Shown piece after piece: positions 32,870 through 44,811 of a stretch of DNA of 64,000 bases (position 1 is its first letter; each line of letters starts with the position of its first letter). Location of the stretch: NCBI RefSeq assembly GCF_000002235.5, contig NW_022145520.1, positions 2,084,501 to 2,148,500 on the forward strand, given 5' to 3'. The stretch is from Strongylocentrotus purpuratus. Its lineage: Eukaryota; Echinodermata; Echinoidea; Camarodonta; Strongylocentrotidae. A program made the translations under genes and the position numbers. The notes under the pieces are model-generated. The model was not told the origin of the DNA. It did no database searches and saw nothing but the letters and a program-made list of their open reading frames with translations.

Positions 32870-33262
32870 CACCCCGCCCCCCCCCACTCAGTGGTATTTA
32901 GGGTACGCGTATGCTTGTTCCCTCTTTTTGAAAGCACCCCCTATCTGAGGACTGCCAACATTTCCGAACCCCCCCCCCCTTTCGCGGGCTTTTCCTGCCT
33001 TGGAGACCCCCCTAAATACGGAAAAATGCTCAATGTACCCCCCTAAATTCAAAATAATTTCTCAGGAATCCAAAGAGATGAGAGAAAAAAAGAAAAAACA
33101 CCCCCCTTTTTAAAGAAATCTCTGGGTGAAAAGTCAAATACACCCCTTTTTTTACAATTCTCGGGCCGGACTTTGTCGCACGAAAAGTACCCCTTTACCA
33201 GACATTTTGGTAACACGCATGCAGTCATTCCGACCCCAGAGTGAGGGGGGGGGGGGGCGGGG
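32870..33262. mobile_element. Candidate MITE with C-rich inverted ends
   Basis: CACCCCGCCCCCC at the left and GGGGGGCGGGG at the right are inverted, and TAAAG flanks both (32865-32869, 33263-33267). The interior has repeated ACCCCCCTAAA-type segments. Homopolymer ends weaken the inference, because C and G runs pair trivially. Confidence 0.4.
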
Positions 33263-33504
33263 TAAAGTACAGTAGCACTTTTATCATATTACCTCTCTTC
33301 TCTATCTGTGTCTGCAAGAATTTTGCAAACAGATGCAATTTCTATATTTTACTTTTTTTGGTCACATTTAAAGAAAATATTTCATTCTGTATATAAATGC
33401 CTAAATTGCTGACAGTGAATTGCTGTTTGTACCCATATGCATGCAGGATATGTAACTATGTGAATCTGCTTTGATTTCACTTTTCAGGCATCAGGCAAAG
33501 GTGG

Positions 33505-33550
33505 GGGGGGGGGGGGGCATGAGCAAGTGTTGAAAAATAGGGGGGGGGGT
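33505..33550. repeat. Poly-G tracts
   Basis: Two G runs of about 9-16 bases separated by about 20 bases. Similar runs occur at 34298-34310, 37687-37699, 41406-41422, 51669-51679 and 51868-51877. Confidence 0.9.
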
Positions 33551-35552
33551 GGACAGTAAGTAAAGATAAAAGGTATAGGGAGAACAGAAGAAAGGAGAAG
33601 ATAAACGTTATAGAATTTCCCATTGGTTAGTTTAGGCCTCAATAAGGCTCTTAACTTAGACAATCACTTCTTGCCCTTGGAATAGGAAAGATGGGCAGGT
33701 GAATATTTAACTAGCACATCCTTTCAAGGGGTTTTCCCTGAAAATGTCAATGCCGAAGACCATCAAAATTTTGACATGAAAATGAGGAAAAGGAGGCCCT
33801 TTTTATTGTTAAAACCACAACAGGTGCATAATCACTCCCATTATAGAACTTTATTGCTCTATAGTATAGTTGAAAGCAAGATGATTTACCTTGTTGCTCC
33901 TAAAAGGTCCTCGCTCTTTTGAAAGTGCATCCTCTGTATTAAAACAGAATCAACCAGGAAAACAAAGATTCAAGGGACTTTTTTGTCCTTAACGTTATTT
34001 AGATTTTTTTTCCCTAGATGTATATGTTTTCTGTTAATTCAACGGAAAACATTGAAAGGTAAAGAGACCTTAACAAGTGCATTGGGCTATTTAGTTGTTT
34101 ATTAAAGGATGTTAAGTTGAAATCTTCAGTTTTGCATTTGCATAAGTTGGTAATTATGTATGAAGATTTTAGCGGAAACATGAAGAGGGCCTTGTTATAA
34201 TGTCCTCGATCCCTGATACATCACAGTGATGCAGGAAATCCAATCCTTTCATGGAGCACCCAAGATAGGGCCTTAGCTTCCGTTTTTTTCTTGGGAGGGG
34301 GGGGGGGGGTACAGGAGATCTTTCTTGATAAAGATAGTGCCTGTATGCTTTTTGCCAACATGGAGCTGTTTATTCTGGAATCGCCAGAATTATTCAAATT
34401 AGATGAGACCTTACAGAGCTATATGGGGAGAGATTGATGAAAAAGGAACCTATTTTATCTTCAGTCCTGCACCCTCAGTTTAGAGTCTAACCCCATACTG
34501 GAAGGAACTTCCACCCCTTTCCCACACAAAATCTAGGGGTCTAGAGACCCAAAATCATCCCTGGAGGAACTCAAAATAGACAAATGAAAAGATAAAAGCA
34601 GAGAAAGAGAAATTAGAGGTGCAGAGGCAGGGATGAGGCAGAAAATCAGTCAAGTATCTCTCTTTTTTCATAAATGTCCCCAACACAATTTCAAGGAAGA
34701 TAAAAAAGATGGAGAGGAATTATTTAGTTGACTTTAATGAAGAATAATCAGTAATCATTTATGATTATAATATTGGTGTGCATCTCTGCATGCAGTTTTG
34801 TGTATTTTGTTAGAAGGCTGGTAGGAAAGCTACAAAAGAGAGACAGAGAGCGAGTTGCATATCATCGTCTGTACACCTGTGCAACAGAAGTGCCGTCTCT
34901 CTCTCTCTCCAGATGCGATATATTTGCGGAAGAAGAAGAAAAAAAAAAACGTTATGTAAAATTGTCACCTTAGTTTCCATTCACACCATGTGTGGGCCAT
35001 CCTCCATGTCCGGTATCGATTGCTCTGAAGAGGAAGAACCAAGATCCTTCTCTTACCGGTTTATATGCATTCCATCTACATCTGAGATTTACAGTTCAAG
35101 TTAGGTCTAATCTCTAGCTTATTTTTATAGACTTTCTGCCGTTTTATGAAACAGACTCTAGCCAGAAACTGATGTGGTTATATAGGCCTTGTGGCGAATA
35201 ACTTATATTTCTTTAACTACAATTACCCTGGATATAATATTTCACGGATAAGTCTATCCATTGCTCAATCTGTAGGAAAATAATGACAAACCCTTCTTCT
35301 ACAAGGGGGTAATTTTTTCTTCTTTAGTCCCACATACTCTAATTTGAGTGCTGTTTGAGGCTACCGAATGTGCACCCTCTTGCACTCTGGATGTATTTCC
35401 ATCGTCTTGCATGTGGCTAAGATTGTGTCTGAACATTTAAGCCATGACTTCCTTCCCGCCACTCGCTTGTCATCGCCCCTGCATGTCACAGATGGTTTCT
35501 TGTCATTCGTCGTCCGTGGTGCTGGATGGGATTGGACTAGCTCCTAGTTTGC

Positions 35553-35650
35553 AGGGCCCGTTCTCATTAGCCCGAGTTTTCAGAAATCCTACTAATTGTG
35601 ATCTAGGGAAATCAGCCTCATGACTACCACTAGCTCGAGCAAATTGGCAG
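35553..35650. mobile_element. Possible MITE family A relic
   Basis: GGGCCCGTTCTCATTAGCCC then GAGTTTTC resembles the family A end (GGCCCGTCTTCATCAGCTCGAG). AGCTCGAGCAAATTGGC at about 35631-35648 resembles the inner side. The second terminus is not clear. Similar single ends occur near 26811 and, inverted, near 36340. Confidence 0.4.
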
Positions 35651-35719
35651 TGAATTTTATAGAAAATAGTTGGCTTATTTCACCTTTACACTTGTGATAG
35701 TAGCTTTAGGTGTTATTAA

Positions 35720-36027
35720 CCCATTGTTAATAGGTGGTGGTCCCTGTCTTCAGTTTTGGGGAATGAGAAAATTCAGGAGTCCACAGGTTAAATAATCCAT
35801 CAATAATGTTTGCCCAATTTGCAGGGTATAGGCAGTGGAGACCACTCAACTTTTCATGTAGTCTGTTGAGAGACAGAAGGGCAGTAACCCTGTGTGTTAA
35901 ATGATATGAGATAATGCCTTGTGGCTCTGAGCAGATGGTATGCAACCCGATTAACCCTCTGACTATGGGAACCGTGTAGCTCCTGTATAAAAGCCTATGG
36001 GAATTAAACAATTCAGTAGTCAACGGG
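35720..36027. mobile_element. piggyBac-like MITE, 308 bp
   Basis: TTAA flanks both sides (35716-35719 and 36028-36031). The ends are CCCATTG and CAACGGG, inverted repeats with one mismatch. TTAA duplication with CCC termini is the piggyBac signature. Inside, two diverged arms (about 35730-35790 and 35955-36020) share CAATTCAG/AATTCAGGAGTC-type sequence. A copy of the dispersed hairpin lies in the middle (35860-35938). No coding capacity. Confidence 0.6.
35860..35938. repeat. Dispersed ~80-bp hairpin repeat, copy 3
   Basis: GTCTGTTGAGAGACAGAAGG and GCAGTAAC form the left arm; ATAATGCCTTGTGGCTCTGA and GCAGATGG form the right. It lies within the piggyBac-like MITE, so it was either carried by that element or inserted into it. 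Confidence 0.7.
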
Positions 36028-36065
36028 TTAAGTTAATTTCCTCAAGCATACCGGATCGCTCAACT

Positions 36066-36300
36066 TGGGCAAATGGGCTAACAAGATAATAATAATAATT
36101 TTAATAGGCATTTAGCGCCGTCTATCTAGAAATTCTATTCCGAGGCGCATTTATTATTATTACTCCGGCTTTAGCCTATCTGCCATACAGCGTTCTAGCA
36201 TTTAACAGAATTAATTCCAGCCAGGTACCCATTTACCTCACCTTGGTCGAGTATCGCAAATGAAGATTAATGCCTTGCCAAAGATAGGAACTTCAAACTC
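36066..36300 (-). mobile_element. SINE body with (ATT)n tail, inverted
   Basis: On the + strand: an AATAATAATAATAATTTTAA tail, GGCATTTAGCGCCGTCTATC, GAGGCGCATTTATTATTATT, CCGGCTTTAGCC, GAATTAATTCCAGCCAGGTA, CCCATTTACCTCACC and AATGCCTTGCCAAAG. The minus strand therefore reads from the TTTGGCAAGGCATTAAT segment to an (ATT)n tail. Very similar to 31828-32012. Confidence 0.75.
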
Positions 36301-38335
36301 AGACAGTTTCTCCCAAGAAGCCCTGGTCGTTCTCAAACTCGAGCTCGTTCGGGCTAATGGGGATGCGCTAGAGCTCTTCACGTTAAGCCGGCTCGTGTTT
36401 CTCGTTATCTGAAATAGCTGGATGGTGGATATAAGGATAGACGTAAAGCAGGAAGGAGCGGAAGACATGATGGCAGCAGGGCTATTTCAGTCTCTTGAGA
36501 TCCCCCTTCTTGGTGCATATGTATCCAGGGCAGTCAAAAATCAATCCGCGATCTGAGAAGGGTAAAGCCCTGGAAAGCTCAAAATAGCTCCAGGAAAATT
36601 GATGAAATGTATTGCCCTCAAGGAAATCTCACTTTTTTAAGAAAAAAAAGTCAAGAGAGACAGGTCCTGGAGAACAATAGTGTTAATTTCACATCCGCTC
36701 AAATTTGGACAAGCATTGTAATGTATGGCTTGCCCCCAATACTATTTATATGGGTTTTTTTTTTCATAAAGAGAATTCAACCTCTCCAGCTTGCTTTTTG
36801 AATTAAACAACACATTTTGAGAAACAAATCTTTTTTTAAGCTTGGTGATTCATTTATGTGCCTATGTATCATACAAGGTAATTGTCAATTAGTTGCACAC
36901 AAAATTTGCGAACAAATATCTTTGCACTAATTTATTTTAGATTATAAGAACAACCAGTGCTCTTAAGGATATTAGAGAAAAATCATGTCATCCTAATTAT
37001 ATCCCAAGGACACAAGCATAAACGTGTTGAATAAGAAATGGAAAATTGAGGTTATTTCATGTACTAACATTTCAAAATGGCCACCAGATGGAAACACTCT
37101 TCAGGATACATTAGTGTTGGGACATGAATGAATAGACTGGATATCTGTAAAGTGTGCAACATTCTAGTTGTCCTTGAATGAACCTAGCCGCTCATGATAT
37201 ATCTTTATCACCTGTCTTAAACTACAGCCCATTAATGTTGGCTAACTTCAGCCTTGTTTTTGCTGTTAGTCTTCTTTATGCCTCCCCATAACCCTGTTAA
37301 GAACATGTAGAGCCAATATATCGTATTCAATGTTCATCTATTGATAAGTGTTTACAGCCAAGCAACTTAGACACTGAATGCAGGACTTATGGAACACCAA
37401 AACTGTTCATTTGTGCTCAATTCATCTACTTTAGATGTTGAGTCATTTTGTAGTATTCAATTTGTGCACATTTCATTGTGATAATTTCATTCACTCCCTT
37501 TACTAAAACAAAATTAAATCCATTAGAAACATACAGTGTCAAAATCTTCTTTAATGTTACAGATTTTTGTTTCTTCTCTGAAACTAAAAATAGTCCCAAA
37601 AATTGTATGGAGAATTTTCAGAAAAGGGTGGAGGAGGGAGGGAGGCAAGGAGGCAAGGAGCAGGTATAGGAAGGTGGAATCAGAGGGGGGGGGGGGGGAT
37701 ATGTAGCAAAATTAGAAAAGAAAACTTGCAAATACATTATTTTTAGATTGTATTTTAAGTTCGGTGTAGTGTTGGGATTAGGCATAGTGTTTTGTTGAGG
37801 GTTAAAGCCCAGAATTCAGCAGCTAGCGTAGGATAATGATGACTGTGGAGCAACGTGTCCTACAACCGGAGGATGGTTCAGTTATCTTGAAGTGGTATAG
37901 AAGATGAAAGACTAATGGGTTGATGAGGATGAAAGGCTTTGGTATGGGGAAAGGAAATGTAAGATTGGTAGGTATGTCCTCTCAGTCAGCTGCCGATACA
38001 CGAGATGGTTTCACACTCTCTGATATCTTCAAGGGAATCTTTCTTTTCATTCCTTCGCAGGGGAATGTCCCATATGAAAAGAATTGGCCTTTGAAATAAT
38101 GCCTTCATAATGTTGTCCATGACTAGAAAGATTTTTAAAACCTTTGGCCCAAATTTTGATTTCGTTCTGAAATTTTAAGAATTCCTGTACCTTATTTCAC
38201 AAATTTGTCCTTATTTAATACTACCTATTCAATAATTAAAAATAACATTTAGACAGCTTGCCCACACAAATTCAAGGTTGGTAAAAGCTTTAAAAATATT
38301 TAGACAGTTTCTTTGACGAGGTAATTACATAACAA

Positions 38336-38563
38336 GGGCCGTGCTTTCTAGAATTGTGATTGATCGAAATCAATTGCAATTAATCTCCAATCAATTGTTC
38401 TTATTTACTACTTCATATTCATCAATCAAAAATAACTTTTAGACAGTTTTTTCAGTCATCCAATCAATTGTAACCCTCTTCATGTTCAGAGTTGTGATAG
38501 ATCTCAATCTCAAGTATAGTTGCCATTGATTTTGATCAATCACAACTTTGTAAGACGGCGGCC
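38336..38563. mobile_element. MITE family B, copy 1
   Basis: GGGCCGTGCTTTCTAGAATT, then GTGATTGATCGAAATCAATT at the left, is mirrored by TTGATCAATCACAACTTTGT and AAGACGGCGGCC at the right. The interior contains further ATCAATTG palindromes. Family B copy 2 at 44307 has the same ends and GATTGAT/ATCAATC interior. Non-coding; target duplication unclear. Confidence 0.75.
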
Positions 38564-38584
38564 AATTACTCAATGCATCATCTC

Positions 38585-38950
38585 TAGGCTTGTCTTCAGT
38601 AGCTCGAGATTGCCAAATATCCTGCTATTTCAACAATCCTGATCGCAAATTATCCAGTTAATTTGTGTCTTCATCAGCCCGAAGTTGCAATTAGCGGGAT
38701 ATTTGGTCAAGATAATCATCCCAAGATATCTTGGGCTAGTTTGCAAAATATCCCACTATTTGTTAGTCTTCACCAGCCTGAAGACTCGCACAAGCGCGAA
38801 AGATGAGCAAAATTACTCGAGCTAATTTCCCAAGTTTCAAGTTCGAGGTCGAGTCTCGAGCAGATGAAGACGCGATTTGTAACTTCAGGATTATTTCCCA
38901 AATCAGAAATAGCGGACTATTTTGGCAATCTCAAGCTGATGAAGACATAC
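38585..38950. mobile_element. MITE family A, copy 3
   Basis: Starts TAGGCTTGTCTTCAGTAGCT and continues CGAGATTGCCAAATATCC. It ends with TTTTGGCAATCTCAAGCTGA and TGAAGACATAC. The interior parallels copy 1 (ATCCTGATCGCAAATTATCC, CCCAAGATATCTTGGGCTAG) but lacks its near-perfect fold-back arms. Confidence 0.8.
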
Positions 38951-39185
38951 TTTCTAAGAAGTTTAGAGGATGACGGAATGCGCCAGTGTGAAGTAGCCTT
39001 GTGTGTGGATGATAGATGGAGGAAATGATGAGATGAGAAAGTGAGAAACACTGGTACGTAGGGCATCATTGAGTTTTGAATGAAAAAGAGACGTGTCTTG
39101 ATTGGAAAGTATGCATGTCATGTAGGGCTAAAGATGTAATGTGGTAGAAGTGATGATGAGAGGTATAAGCTTGTTGGGATGTGGC

Positions 39186-39730
39186 TTGTGAGTTGTGAGA
39201 GGAGGGGTATGGAGGTAGAAGAGGGGAGGAGGAGGTGGAGAGGGAGGAGGAGGAGGAGGAAGACGGGAGAGGGTGGAGGGAAGGAGGGAGGAAGGGAGGG
39301 AGGGAGGGAGGGAGGGAGGGAGGGAGGGAGGGAGGGAGGGAGGGAGGGAGGGAGGGAGGGAGGGAGGGAGGGAGGGAGGGAGGGAGGGAGGGTGGGTGAG
39401 TGGGTAAGTAAGAGGGAGGGAGGGAGGGAGGGAGGGAGGGAGGGAGGGAGGGAGGGAGGGAGGGAGGGAGGGAGGGAGGGAGGGAGGGAGGGAGGGAGGG
39501 AGGGAGGGAGGGAGGGAGGGAGGGAGGGAGGAGGGAGGAGGGAGGGAGGGAGGGAGGGAGGGAGGGAGGGAGGGAGGGAGGGAGGGAGGGAGGGAGGGAG
39601 GGAGGGAGGGAGGGAGGGAGGGAGGGAGGGAGGGAGGGAGGGAGGGAGGGGGGGGGGGGAGAAGGGAAAGAGGAAAAAGGGGAGGAGTAGGAGGAAGGGA
39701 GAAGGGGGATAGTGGAGGAGGGAGGAGAGG
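39186..39730. repeat. GGGA polypurine microsatellite tract
   Basis: A nearly uninterrupted (GGGA)n array runs from about 39290 to 39656, with one short mixed interruption near 39393-39411 and a GGA slip near 39530. It is embedded in a purine-only tract of more than 500 bp ending in poly-G. The 242-codon and 177-codon frames across it are pure Pro/Ser/Leu or Gly/Arg/Glu repeats and are not genes. Confidence 0.95.
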
Positions 39731-40649
39731 AAAAGCAGGGATGGAAAAGTGGAGTCAAGGGTAAATAGAGATGGAAAGATTCGGATGTAGACAAATCATA
39801 ATTTTAAATATTGTAAACATATTGGAAGAGGGAAACAAGAAAGAGTGAAATTGTCTGTCTACATCATGTGAAAATGATCTACTAGTAAACATTCATCAAA
39901 TACACATTCAGTGTACTTATGATCATACTTTGCAGGCAAGAAAAAGGTCATTAGTATGCCAAATCCTTGGTACTTGTACTAGGCAAAACCTCTGCCAATT
40001 TCTGCATTTCAGATGATTTTCCCCTCTTCCTCCTCAAATCGATTTTCCGCCTGCTTTTGTCATTTTCGAATCCATGTCTTTAATGAAACTGCGAAAGGTC
40101 AAACAGAGCGATAATTGATATTGCCTGGGAAACACATGTTTTTCATGTTTTGTTTGACTGCACCTCAGTGAGTCAAAGCAGACCGTTGGATGAGAGAGAG
40201 TGAGTGAGAGAGTGAGCGAGAGAAAGAAAGAAATTGGAATACATCATAAGGCAAGCTGAGATGTTTTCCATTAAAAATCATGATTGTCTTTGGATTTGTG
40301 TTTTCTTTGACTCTGATAAAGATGTAAGATGGATCATTTGTAAAGCCAAGTCCTAGGTTTGTGCTTTAAAAAAGAACTCAGAAACTTTAGGTTCAGAAAA
40401 TGGGCACAGACCTTGACAAAAATTGAATTGTGAAAATTTCTTTATTGTTTTGAGCAAGTCGGTACTATTTACATTCACGTTGTTCCATTTCAACTTATGA
40501 TGACTTAAAAGAAGTATGAAAGGTGCAGTTAAGGTATCTTACTTATCAATTAGAATTTGATTTAATCTAAAAGGAAATCTCCAATAAATCAGAAAGATGA
40601 CATGAAAATATAAATATTGTGTCATATAAGTCTTGAGCAGACCTACACA

Positions 40650-41010
40650 AGTCTAAGTTTGCTCTGCATAATCAATAAATAAATCCGTTTGAGAAGTATG
40701 ATTTTCTTCAGGTGTACAGTCCAATTATATTTTAATAAATCATTATTATCAGTTCTGTAAGAATCTGTCACAATTCATAATTAACCGCTATGTGAAATAT
40801 GATTTTTGTTTTGGTACACATACAGTGATAGGATATTGACTTAATCATTAATTATGAGTTCTGTAGAGTAGCGGTAATGATTTCTTTCTGTACATAGTCC
40901 TAGGATATTGACATAATTATGAGCTCTGTAAAGGAATGGTTCCTTTATGTTCGCAGTCCGAGGATATTGAGATAATTCATAATTAGTAGTTCTCCAAAGA
41001 GGATGATATT
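40650..41010. repeat. Diverged tandem repeat, ~75-120-bp unit
   Basis: Segments with TAC(A)-AGTCC, AGGATATTGACATAATTATG and AGTTCTGTA(A/G)A recur about four times. Old and degenerate. Confidence 0.6.
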
Positions 41011-41405
41011 CTTAGAGAGAGAGAGAGAGGAAGCTACGTGCTAGTGAGGGAAAAGTGGCTGAACATGTTTGCGGCAAGGACACAAATTAAACGAGTCTAA
41101 TTTCATTACCCGATGCGGAATACAACTGCGATTGGCGATATTGTTCTGCTATATGGAATGCAAATCAGAGTCGTCAATTAGCACTTCAATTAAGTTATGG
41201 CGTCGTCGGAGAACCTACGAGGGGGTCGATCACAAACGTTTTGCAAGGATTTGAAGCGGGATCTCGGTGGTAGGGAGAGGGATTTAATGAGACTCGTTTC
41301 AGTTTGCGCTTCTTTTTTGTGTGTGTGCATCTGGTGTGGAGGAGCCAAGAATAGTCTTAAAGGGAATTTCCAGTGCGGTTGGTTAGAGGGAATTCATGGA
41401 AATCG

Positions 41406-41422
41406 GGGGGGGGGGGGGGGGG
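41406..41422. repeat. Poly-G run (about 17 bases)
   Basis: Homopolymer following AATC. The adjacent sequence is non-coding and includes the duplicated string GGTATAATAG. Confidence 0.9.
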
Positions 41423-42894
41423 AAGTTTATGGTATAATAGATAGACCTGGTATAATAGCATCTGTTGAGAGCCTAGTAAATGGCCATAAAAAATAATTTT
41501 ATGTTCTTTGGGGGCTAACCTTAGAAAGGGGGACAATGTCACAAAGGGGCACAAAATTATAATATGGGGCTACATTTTGGGGGATGTGTACTTTGAAGTA
41601 TGCCAAGTGGGATTATAAAGGGGGAGGGGCACATGCTTATTGATCCTGCCTCTTACATCTTACCACTATTTGAGAGTGAGTAAATGTTGCAAACCTTTTC
41701 CCTCTCCTGTTTTTATCATGTAATGGATGAAGAGCAATGTTACAGACACATGGATGTTAGCAATTATTTAATCAAGAATGTTAATTCGATTTTATGTGAA
41801 GTTCTTGTAATTTTTTTTTTGTTGAAAGATACTTTACCAAAATATACATATCCTTGAATAATCATGTCCTTGCAAATGGTATTTCCTATTTGGCAAGCTA
41901 TTATCTTCTCTTCATTTACATGGATGGAGAGAAATGTAGATAGACAATAATTTGAAACAGATAATAATAGGGCTAAGTGATTAGGTCATTGCATGGACAC
42001 AATATCATGACAGAATCATGCTGTTTACTTTCAGTTTCTTCACTTCCGTGTTTGATTGCCAATCATTTCATGTTTCCTTTCCATGTCTAAATGATATGAT
42101 GCACATTTTTTGGGTAATAATCTCTGGTCGTCTTTGTTTTTGGACATTACTCAGTGATGACACAATGCGGAAGGGGTATAACAACTACCAGATCTTTATG
42201 AAGGAAGGTGACCTGAACATTCTTATTTTTCTTACTCGTGTCTCTTCTCCCTGTTTCCTCCAATTTTTATTGTTTTTGTGTCATCTGACTCTTTCCCCTT
42301 CCCTTCCCCCTCCTTTCCATGACAACAACATTAGGATAATCATAGGGGAGATTAGAAATAATGAGGCTCTCATATAAGGATCTTATATAATCTTTGTAGC
42401 AAATGTAGAGAGGCTTCTGTCCTGTTTAAGACTTTAATTGGTTTTAATTTGCATCAGATGGGCAGCTAAAAAAAAACATGCTGCAAAAAGCTGAAATATT
42501 TCAAATTGAAAGTAAGGACTTGTTTATCTCCTTCTAGCTGAAGCTTTCTTTTATCAAACAAAGAAGAAAAAAATGAAAACAAAGAAAATCATTCAATTTA
42601 TAAAAACACCACACCTTCATTTAGCTGAAACTTATTTCAGAACATGCAGCTAAAAGCTGAAATCACCCATTTTACAAATAAAACTTGTTCATTCTCCTTC
42701 AGCTGATGCTTTTCAAAACATCAAACGATTAAACTCTTGTAAATAACAAATTTCAGTCAGTGTCCATCAAAGTCCTGAAGCACAGAAAGGCCCTTTTTGT
42801 ATTCCAACCTGCCCAAGTATGACCTGAATGTGAGGTCAAGTGGAAGAAATGTGAAGTAAACACACTTTCTGAATGACCTCAAGTGGTTGGATAC

Positions 42895-42972
42895 ATCACC
42901 TGCTTAGAGCCAAAAGGCATTAACTGTGTGTTAAAGCATATGGGTTACTACCTTTCTGGCACTCACTAGACC
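42895..42972. repeat. Dispersed ~80-bp hairpin repeat, copy 4
   Basis: TTAGAGCCAAAAGGCATTAA at the left and GGGTTACTACCTTTCTGGCA at the right give the arm pattern, with a GTGTGTTAAA loop like copy 3. More diverged than copies 1 and 2. A lone arm (GAGAGGCAGAAAGGCGTTAG) lies nearby at about 43120. Confidence 0.6.
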
Positions 42973-44025
42973 AGTCGTGATGGGTTATTGAGGAGGAGGT
43001 AAGATGGATCTTTGTTTAGGCTGGCTCCACTTGAGCTTGATAAACCTGGGTCCAGAAAGATTCAGATGGGAGAGATTGAATATAATATGTGTATCTGATC
43101 TGATGTCAGACATTCCATCTGAGAGGCAGAAAGGCGTTAGCTCATAAATTCCAATATTGAGCAATGTTCTGATTACAGTATTATTCAGAAGAAAAAATGT
43201 GTATACAACTTGGTTGATTCATAAATATACCAGCCTTGTAGTGGAGATGGCCTTTCCTGTTGCAATAGGACGGAGATTGGATTTTGGAGCAGTAAGGTCA
43301 TAAATGCCAGTCTGCCAAAAGTATTTCAGTCTGTCAGTAGAGATGGATGTATCTTTTATGTGATGTGTCTGGTGTATATAGTGCAGATGTTACAAAAGAC
43401 CACCCCATGTGAATGTGTTGAAAAATCTTCCAGTACAACTAGGATCACTTTAGTCTTCATTTTGGTCTACATGAAGTCATATCATATTTCTTTTCCCTCA
43501 CCTCAATTTTCCACAATTTGGCAATTAGTCGAACCACTTTCTTGCTAAAGCACAACTTACTGTCAAACCTGCCCAAGAGACCTATTACTTAACGCCTTCT
43601 AGCGCTAGATCACTCCAATTTATTTAGGATCAAGGTTAGACCAAGATCATATAGCAGGACTAAGATCATGTAGCAGGACCTAGACCTAGTTAGGAACTTG
43701 TACCCACCGGGGTTCAACTACAGGTACAAGTAAATAGGCCGGCCTACAGGGTCGCCTAGGCTAAAGGAACATGTATGTACAGGGTTCCAAACAAGGTCAT
43801 GGGCAATTAGTCGCTGACTTACCCAGTGAAAGGGAATATCAGAGCAATTACCTCCAAAGTGTTTTATTTCCTCTACCAGTGTAACTTTATCGTCAACATT
43901 CTTGGAATAAGATAGACTAGAGAAACAGAAATGTAGGTCATTTGCATTTGTATCACCAGTGATTGTATTTACGTAATTTGAGAGTTTGTTTAAACGTTTG
44001 GTGTTACAGGTTTCTGTATGATTGC

Positions 44026-44187
44026 AAATCATTCAAATATTACACAGAAGAGTTATTTGATTTTGCAAGTTGATTTTGTAAGCTCAATTAGGAGGGTGTT
44101 ATATTCAAATCTTTCAACTGTTACACAGAAGAGTTATTTGATTTTGCAAGTTGATTTTGTAAGCTCAATTAGGAGGGTGTTATATTC
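44026..44187. repeat. 81-bp tandem duplication, two copies
   Basis: TTACACAGAAGAGTTATTTG through GGAGGGTGTTATATTC occurs at 44040-44106 and 44121-44187 with no difference over about 67 bp. The preceding 14 bp differ slightly. Recent duplication. Confidence 0.95.
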
Positions 44188-44306
44188 GCTAAGATACTTG
44201 TACGTGCTTCAAATGAATCAGACCGATATTATCCAGACTTTGTACAAAATCTCACCTTCTACTGAGAAGAAAAAAACTTTCCCCCTACATATCGTCTCAG
44301 AGAGCT

Positions 44307-44466
44307 GGGCCCAGCTTTATAAAGAGTTGAGATTGATCCAAATCAATCGCAAGTCCTCCAATCAATTGCAAGTTTACAGTCTCCTATCTCTTATGTACAT
44401 AGTTGTGATTGATATCAATCGCAAATAAGTTGCGATTGATATCAACTCTTTGTAAGGCGGGGGCCC
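44307..44466. mobile_element. MITE family B, copy 2, 160 bp
   Basis: Left GGGCCCAGCTTTATAAAGAG then TTGAGATTGAT; right ATCAACTCTTTGTAAGGCGG then GGGCCC. The inner part is ATCAATCGCAA/TTGCGATTGAT. Ends and interior match family B copy 1 at 38336. Confidence 0.8.
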
Positions 44467-44811
44467 TGAAAATGTATTACCTCTACATAAGTGCTATTAG
44501 TTGGCTCTCCAAGGACTATATACCCGTAGTATGCATAAATGTTTATCGTTCCTTGTATGCACTGACAAAGATAAAATACTAGATTAAGAAACGACAGGAA
44601 AGATGCATGAAAAGGAGATTCACCAGCCTCCACACTTTACAGAAATCTCTTTCAAAAAGCTAAATCCTGTGATGTAAGACATGTGTTATATCTGAATAAG
44701 ATATCAAGATAGTCTGGTCATCTGGGAGGTCAGTGAAGAGCTAAAAATAGAACAAGGAACACAGGGCCTATCTGTGTCCACTGGGTCTGGTGTTTCTCTT
44801 GAAGCCATCAA

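Noticed and set aside
39066-39794. 242-codon and 177-codon frames across the GGGA tract
   Set aside because: Pure translation of a tetranucleotide repeat (Pro/Ser/Leu or Gly/Arg/Glu); no start context, domain or splice support.
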